Origin: Sphingopyxis sp. H115
GTDB taxonomy: Bacteria; Pseudomonadota; Alphaproteobacteria; Sphingomonadales; Sphingomonadaceae
Direction of reading: 5' to 3'
Assembly: GCF_001468465.1 (NCBI RefSeq)
Contig: NZ_LNSA01000023.1
Location: 1-64,000, forward strand
DNA: 64,000 nt
Numbering within the stretch: position 1 is the stretch's first letter; each line of letters opens with the position of its first letter. Below are positions 59,627-64,000 of this stretch, piece by piece. Both the position numbers and the translations under genes were made by a program. The notes beneath the pieces are model-generated. The model had not been told where the DNA came from. It made no database searches and was given only the letters and a program-made list of their open reading frames with translations.

Positions 59627-61209
59627 ATGAGCGAGGGGGTGGAAGAGCTGCCCGACGACGTCGAGGCACTAAAGGCGATGATCATCGCCGAACGGCTCCG
59701 CTCCGCCCGGCTCCAGCACCTTCTTGATGTCCTCAATCGCATGCACTTCGGCAAGCGGTCGGAGAAGATCGACAGCGGCCAGCTCGCGCTGGCGCTCGAA
59801 GATCGCGACGTATCGATGGCCGAAGCCGAACTGCTGGTCGAACAGGGCGAGGAAGCCACCGGCATCGCGCCGCCGCGGCGCAAGCGTGCGGCGGACGAAC
59901 CCGCGCCTCGCTGCCGGCGCATCTTCCGCGTCACGAGATCGAGATCGCGCCGGAGGCCGGCTGCTGCGCGGGCTGCGGCGGTGCGCTGCACCGGATCGGC
60001 GAGGATCGGTCCGAACGACTCGACATCATCCCCGCCCAATATCGCGTCATCGTGACGGTGCGGCCGAGGATGGTGTGCCGATCGTGCGGCGATAGCGTCG
60101 CGCAGGCGAAGGCTCCCGCGCATGTGGTGCCGGGCGGCCTGCCGAGGGAAGCGCTGCTCGCCGATATCCTCGTCAAGAAATACGCTGATCACCTTCCGCT
60201 CTACCGGCAGGCGCAGATGTTGGCGCGCCAGGGCGTGACGATCGATCGCGCGACGCTCGCGGGCTGGGTCGGCCGCGCGGCGGGCTATCTGAAGCCGATC
60301 GTCGACCGGCAGAAGGCGGAGCTTCTGAAGAGCGATCGCCTGTTCGTCGACGAGACCACCGCGATGGTGCTGGCGCCGAGCAGCGGCAAGACGAAGACGG
60401 GCTACCTGTGGGCGATGGTCCGCGACGACCGCCCGCATGGCGGGGTCGATCCACCCGCGATCGTTTACAGCTACATGCCGGGCCGGGGCGGCATGTGGGC
60501 GGCGAAGCTCCTCGGCGAGTATCACGGCATCCTGCAGGTCGATGGCTATGAAGCCTATGGCCAGTTCGGCAAGGCGGGACGTCCCGGCGGACCCTCGGTG
60601 CTGGCCTATTGCTGGGCGCATGTTCGCCGCGGCTTCTTCGACGCCGGCGGCAAGGGCGATGGCGCGCCGATCGCCACCGAAGCGCTGCACCGGATCGGGC
60701 TGCTCTACAACATCGAGCGCGAGATCCACGGTCGCACGCCCGAGGAGCGCCTTGCCGTCCGCTAGGCGCGGTCCAGCCCGATCGTCGACGAGCTGCATGA
60801 CTGGCTCGACGCCAAGCGCCGGCGCATGTTCAGCGGCTCGCCGACCCTCAAGGCGATCAACTATGCACTGAGCCACTGGGCCGGGCTCGTCCGGTTCCTC
60901 GACGATGGCCGGATCGACATCGACAACAACCCGGTGGAGCGGTCGATGCGGCCGATCGCACTCCAACGGAAAAATGCGTTGTTCGCGGGCCACGAACTGG
61001 GCGCCGAGAACTGGGCGGCGATCGCGTCGCTGATCGAGACCTGCAAGCTGGGTGCGATCAACCCCGCCGCCTACCTGGCCGACGTCCTTGCCCGCATCGT
61101 CACCCGCGGCGACGGCGAGCCCATCGATGACCTGCTACCTGGGAACTGGGTCGATACAAAGGCCGCCGAAATGACGTTCGAAACGAGTGCCACCGCCAAC
61201 GCCGCCTGA
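59627..61209 (+). pseudogene. tnpC: IS66 transposase TnpC with a frameshift and a stop codon
   Basis: Family sequence runs E-A-L-K-A-M-I-I-A-E-R, H-F-G-K-R-S-E-K, but the frame changes near 59905, where one missing base in the E-P-A-P-R region separates it from L-P-A-H-L-P-R-H-E-I in the next frame. Further on, C-R-S-C-G zinc finger, V-D-E-T and D-G-Y-E-A-Y are intact until an in-frame TAG at 60763..60765 (probably from CAG). The catalytic C-terminal part (N-P-V-E-R-S-M-R) continues to 61209. Two lesions make it inactive. Confidence 0.9.
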
Positions 61210-61307
61210 GCAAAGCACGATCGAAATTAGATACAACGAAATTAGGCGCCAGCTTCTAATCGAAGCCCGCGCCCGTCCGCCCCGCGTGGGGGAAAATTAT
61301 CACTTAC

Positions 61308-61315
61308 CAGGATCC
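61308..61315. repeat. target-site duplication of the IS66 element, right copy
   Basis: CAGGATCC directly follows the IS66 right tip and matches 57459..57466. Confidence 0.9.
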
Positions 61316-61701
61316 ACACCATCCTGACAGATAACGGCGTACAGTTCGTGCAGCGGGACCAAGGCGGCCCACTGGGATGGATCGGCCATATCTTCGGCCG
61401 TGTCTGCGAGCAGAACGGCATCGAGCATCGCCTCACCAAGCCCTATCACCCATGGACCAACGGCCAGGCCGAACGGATGGTGCGCACCATCAAGGAGGCC
61501 ACCGTCAAATCCTTCCATTACACGTCGATCAATGAACTGCGCCGCCATGTCCGCGACTGGCTCGTCGCTTACAACTTCGCCAAGCAGTTGAAGGCTCTGC
61601 GCTTCAAGACAACCTACGAGGCCATCGAAGAGCTCCGGAAATCCAAGCCAGATATCTTCAATATGAAACCACTCCATCACATGCTGGGACTAAACACCTA
61701 A
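61316..61701 (+). pseudogene. IS481-family transposase, 3' part after insertions
   Basis: The frame left at 57466 resumes: T-I-L-T-D-N-G-V-Q-F (second catalytic Asp), N-G-I-E-H-R-L-T-K-P-Y-H-P-W-T-N-G-Q-A-E-R-M (catalytic Glu), to a stop at 61701. All DDE residues are kept across both parts, so the gene was lost only by the insertions and the missing 5' end. Confidence 0.9.
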
Positions 61702-61861
61702 CAGTCCACGCGGACCACTCGGTGGGGGCCGGTCAGATTCGAGGGGCAGGAGCCAATGTGCCTCCCATATCGCTCGCGCGAGACGCAAGTTTCCGCAGTG
61801 CGCACGCCGGACGTATCTCACACCCATTCCTCGCCCAAGACTGCAATTGGCGCATGAAATC

Positions 61862-61896
61862 GGCGTCGGAGGGCCTGCTACTGGCCCTCCGACGCC
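61862..61896 (-). terminator. hairpin downstream of TonB-dependent receptor gene
   Basis: GGCGTCGGAGGGCC and its perfect complement flank a 7-base loop, 14-bp stem, about 50 bp after the receptor stop codon. The T run is weak (GATTTC) on the minus strand and slightly better (GCGATTTTC) on the plus strand, so it may serve both sides. Confidence 0.7.
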
Positions 61897-61947
61897 GCGA
61901 TTTTCATGCGGTATAATTTTTCCCGATCGATTGGGACAGCTAAAGCA

Positions 61948-64000
61948 TTAGAATTTTGCGCCGATCGCGACACCATAACGCCGCGGATCAAGCGTGTAGA
62001 TATTTGTAAAATTACCGGAAGATGCATCGGTGACATAAAGTCCGGTAACTGAGTTGCTATCGAAGATATTCTGAACGAACCCCCGGACAAACCAGCGCTC
62101 GTCGGCACCATTCAACTGCAAAACTGCATTAGCCTGTACGAAAGGTTGGATGCGATTAATTCTGCCGTTGAAGATATTGCCATATTGCTTTCCGGTCATG
62201 GAAATGTCGACGCGGGGGACGAGTGTCATACCATTCCCGACCTCTGCCGTGTACTGCACGCCCATCGAGACCTTGACATTCGGCGCTTGCGGCAATGTGT
62301 TGCCCTTGATGTTAACCTCGACGCCAGGACTCAATACCTGGATCCCGCTGTTCGCAGGGATAGCGCTCGCGAGGACACCGCAAATGCCGAACGCGCCGCT
62401 GGAGGCGATATTGCCGTCCGAAGGAAATTCCTGCGGTGCGCGAAGGCCGAGAGCCGCATTTACGCCCGCAACGAACGCATCAGCAACGCCAGGCGCAGGT
62501 CCCGTGACAGCGCAGTGCGCACCATTGCTGATGTCCTTGATAATCACGGCATCAGGATCCCCGCCGCCCGGATCACGCGGATTGGAGAAGAATTGATCGC
62601 CGGCGACCTTGGCATTGAGATAGCTGAAGGACAGATTGATAAGCCAGTTCGGGTCCGGCCTGATGACAGACTCCAGTTCGACACCCCAGATATTGGCGTC
62701 AACCGTGTCATTCACGGACGTTCTTGCCACGATGCGGCTGAGCTGCAGTCCACTATATTTGTAGTAAAATGCGGTGGCATTGAGTTGTAACGCGCCGTTT
62801 GCGAAGACGTTCTTGGAGCCGATCTCGAAGGCATCGATCGTTTCAGAGCCGAAACTCTCGCTGACGGCGAAAATCGGAGAAAGCGGAGGATTGATCCCGC
62901 CGGATTTGTAACCCCTAGAATAAGATGCATAGAGTGAATTGTCCGGCGTAACCTCGAAGGCCAGAACTGCTCGTCCGGTAATTTCGTCGAAGCTTACTTC
63001 GCGAAACTGGGCGAGCTGTTGGCCCGGCGTCCCCGGGTCGGCATCGAAAAGCCCAGACGGCCCGGTGAGGGGCGTTATCGGGGTATCGAACGGATCTCCA
63101 TCATTGGCATAAGGGTTCAGGAAACTGATCAGCGTCGTACGCGCCGTCACATCCTTCTTGTCATTATTGTAACGCAGCCCCCCGGTCAACGTCAGCCGGT
63201 CGCTTAGATCGAAATAGACCTCGCCGAAAATGCCATAGCTCTCTAGATTCGATTCCAGCGAGTTGTTCCGATACATCGACGTCGCGAAATAGGATGGCGG
63301 AAGGCCGCCCGACAAGGAGCCGAATGAACCCAATACGGCACTGGCGTAATCGAGCGCAAACGAGTTCACATAATAGCTATTGTCGGTGGTTTTCGATTTC
63401 GCGTAAATTCCGCCCAACAGGAAATTGAACGGCCCGTCGAAGTCACTCGTGAGGATGAGCTCTCCGCTCCACGATTCGCGTTGTTCCGAAGATCGATCGA
63501 AAGAAAGCGGCGTTTCGGAACACAGCGAGTTCCCTTCGAAAGCGCCTCTGCTTCCATCATCATTATCCGACGTGCACAGCACGCCCTGCGGACCGTCCGG
63601 GATTAGAGCGCCGGCAATCGGCGAAAAATAGGCCGAAGAGCCGGGAATGAAGGCTGGCGCCGGCGGAGCAAGACCTGTCGGTAATCCGTTAGCCGCAAAA
63701 AAGTCCAACGTATTGAGCGCCGGGGCGAAACCGGCACGGCTTTGAATTCCAAGAAAATAGTCCTGCCTGGAATCGACTTCAGTATCCTGATAAATGCCGG
63801 TGGCCGTCAGGGTCATCGCGCCGAATTTTTGCTCAAGGCGCGCCTGCACCTGTAGCTCTTCGGCAAAATAGAAAGGGGTATAGGCCGTGTTGACGACACG
63901 CACATCGCCAGGCTCCTGAAACCCGGAAAACCCATCAGGGCCATAAAGGCTGCCGAGGCCGAGCACGGCGGGAATGCCCTGAATGGCGAAGAACTCGGAT
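61948..64000 (-). CDS. TonB-dependent receptor, N-terminal part outside window
   Basis: At least 683 residues in frame to the right edge; the apparent GTG start at 63966 is internal, since coding continues upstream (F-F-A-I-Q-G-I-P-A-V). The sequence is an outer-membrane barrel with strand motifs (G-E-L-I-L-T-S-D-F-D, L-T-G-G-L-R-Y-N-N-D-K-K, Y-A-S-Y-S-R-G-Y-K-S-G-G-I-N) and a C-terminal Phe. This is the sphingomonad TonB receptor type with unknown substrate, unlike the STN receptor at 18144. Plug and TonB box are not in the window. Confidence 0.9.
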   Translation of the reverse strand, partial: SEFFAIQGIPAVLGLGSLYGPDGFSGFQEPGDVRVVNTAYTPFYFAEELQVQARLEQKFGAMTLTATGIYQDTEVDSRQDYFLGIQSRAGFAPALNTLDFFAANGLPTGLAPPAPAFIPGSSAYFSPIAGALIPDGPQGVLCTSDNDDGSRGAFEGNSLCSETPLSFDRSSEQRESWSGELILTSDFDGPFNFLLGGIYAKSKTTDNSYYVNSFALDYASAVLGSFGSLSGGLPPSYFATSMYRNNSLESNLESYGIFGEVYFDLSDRLTLTGGLRYNNDKKDVTARTTLISFLNPYANDGDPFDTPITPLTGPSGLFDADPGTPGQQLAQFREVSFDEITGRAVLAFEVTPDNSLYASYSRGYKSGGINPPLSPIFAVSESFGSETIDAFEIGSKNVFANGALQLNATAFYYKYSGLQLSRIVARTSVNDTVDANIWGVELESVIRPDPNWLINLSFSYLNAKVAGDQFFSNPRDPGGGDPDAVIIKDISNGAHCAVTGPAPGVADAFVAGVNAALGLRAPQEFPSDGNIASSGAFGICGVLASAIPANSGIQVLSPGVEVNIKGNTLPQAPNVKVSMGVQYTAEVGNGMTLVPRVDISMTGKQYGNIFNGRINRIQPFVQANAVLQLNGADERWFVRGFVQNIFDSNSVTGLYVTDASSGNFTNIYTLDPRRYGVAIGAKF

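Larger units (their letters stand above)
58719..61307 (+). mobile_element. IS66-family insertion sequence, tnpC broken
   Basis: About 2589 bp. Left tip GTAAGCGCTAATTTACCCCC and right tip complement GTAAGTGATAATTTTCCCCC match at 17 of 20 bases, the GTAAG start of IS66 elements. An 8-bp target duplication CAGGATCC surrounds the element (with the IS3 copy in between on the left). Genes tnpA, tnpB and a damaged tnpC are in the usual order. Confidence 0.92.

Noticed and set aside
59551-60993. 480-codon minus-strand open frame over IS66 tnpC
   Set aside because: Antisense shadow of a recognisable, though damaged, transposase.
1-64000. CRISPR array, rRNA or tRNA genes
   Set aside because: No regularly spaced repeats and no tRNA- or rRNA-like segments were seen on reading.

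Overview
The window is GC-rich alphaproteobacterial DNA, most like a conjugative plasmid or integrative conjugative element of the order Sphingomonadales. The signs are an F-type (TraA/L/E/K/B/V/C/W/U/N/F/H/G) secretion system next to a MobF relaxase, DUF736 and DUF2493 genes, a DUF6499/DUF2285 protein, abundant FecI/FecR/TonB-receptor logic, and a GTTC-N7-GTTC SOS box of the alphaproteobacterial type. No replication gene lies in the window, so plasmid and integrated element cannot be told apart. Species-level assignment is not possible from sequence alone.

Layout. 1-0.9 kb: a leftward, probably LexA-controlled operon ending in an SRAP-like gene that runs off the left edge. 1.9-5.4 kb: DUF736 and two DUF2493 paralogues plus a small leftward gene. 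5.6-7.3 kb: an AbiE toxin-antitoxin pair with a frameshifted toxin. 7.4-13.4 kb: the rightward DNA-processing block (ribbon-helix-helix protein, TraD coupling protein, TraI relaxase-helicase, lytic transglycosylase), packed with 4-bp overlaps. 13.4-30.7 kb: cargo. 30.8-55.7 kb: the leftward mating-pair-formation operon, from dsbC and the pilin gene traA down to traG. 56-61.7 kb: a pile of nested insertion sequences. 61.9-64 kb: the C-terminal part of a second TonB-dependent receptor.

The centrepiece of the cargo is a lasso-peptide locus at 16.5-26.2 kb. The 45-codon precursor gene (25301..25438, minus) is followed by a strong hairpin, then the B gene (PqqD-like leader-recognition plus transglutaminase-like leader peptidase), then the C gene (asparagine-synthetase-like cyclase) overlapping B by 4 bp. 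Facing them is a FecI-type sigma factor, a FecR-type anti-sigma factor, a TonB-dependent receptor with an STN signalling domain, and a secreted S9-family peptidase of the lasso isopeptidase type. A GntR-type regulator lies upstream of the precursor. By analogy with known proteobacterial loci (astexin type), the receptor would import or sense the peptide, signal through FecR/FecI, and the peptidase would open the ring. The predicted core starts at Gly24 and would close a nine-residue ring on Asp32; I do not recognise its sequence.

The transfer genes appear nearly complete but rearranged. The leftward tra operon is split between the thioredoxin-like gene and traH by toxin-antitoxin modules (VapBC, an AbiEii-like enzyme with an unknown 91-residue partner) and by another VapBC-like pair before traF. 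A diverged second copy of the end of the thioredoxin-like gene marks one junction. Counting the AbiE pair, an MNT-HEPN fusion and a PIN/RHH pair, there are about six toxin-antitoxin-like loci. At the right end an IS481-family transposase gene was hit by an IS66-family element (8-bp target duplication), and an IS3-family element then landed exactly on the left edge of that IS66 (3-bp duplication). The order of events can be read directly from the sequence.
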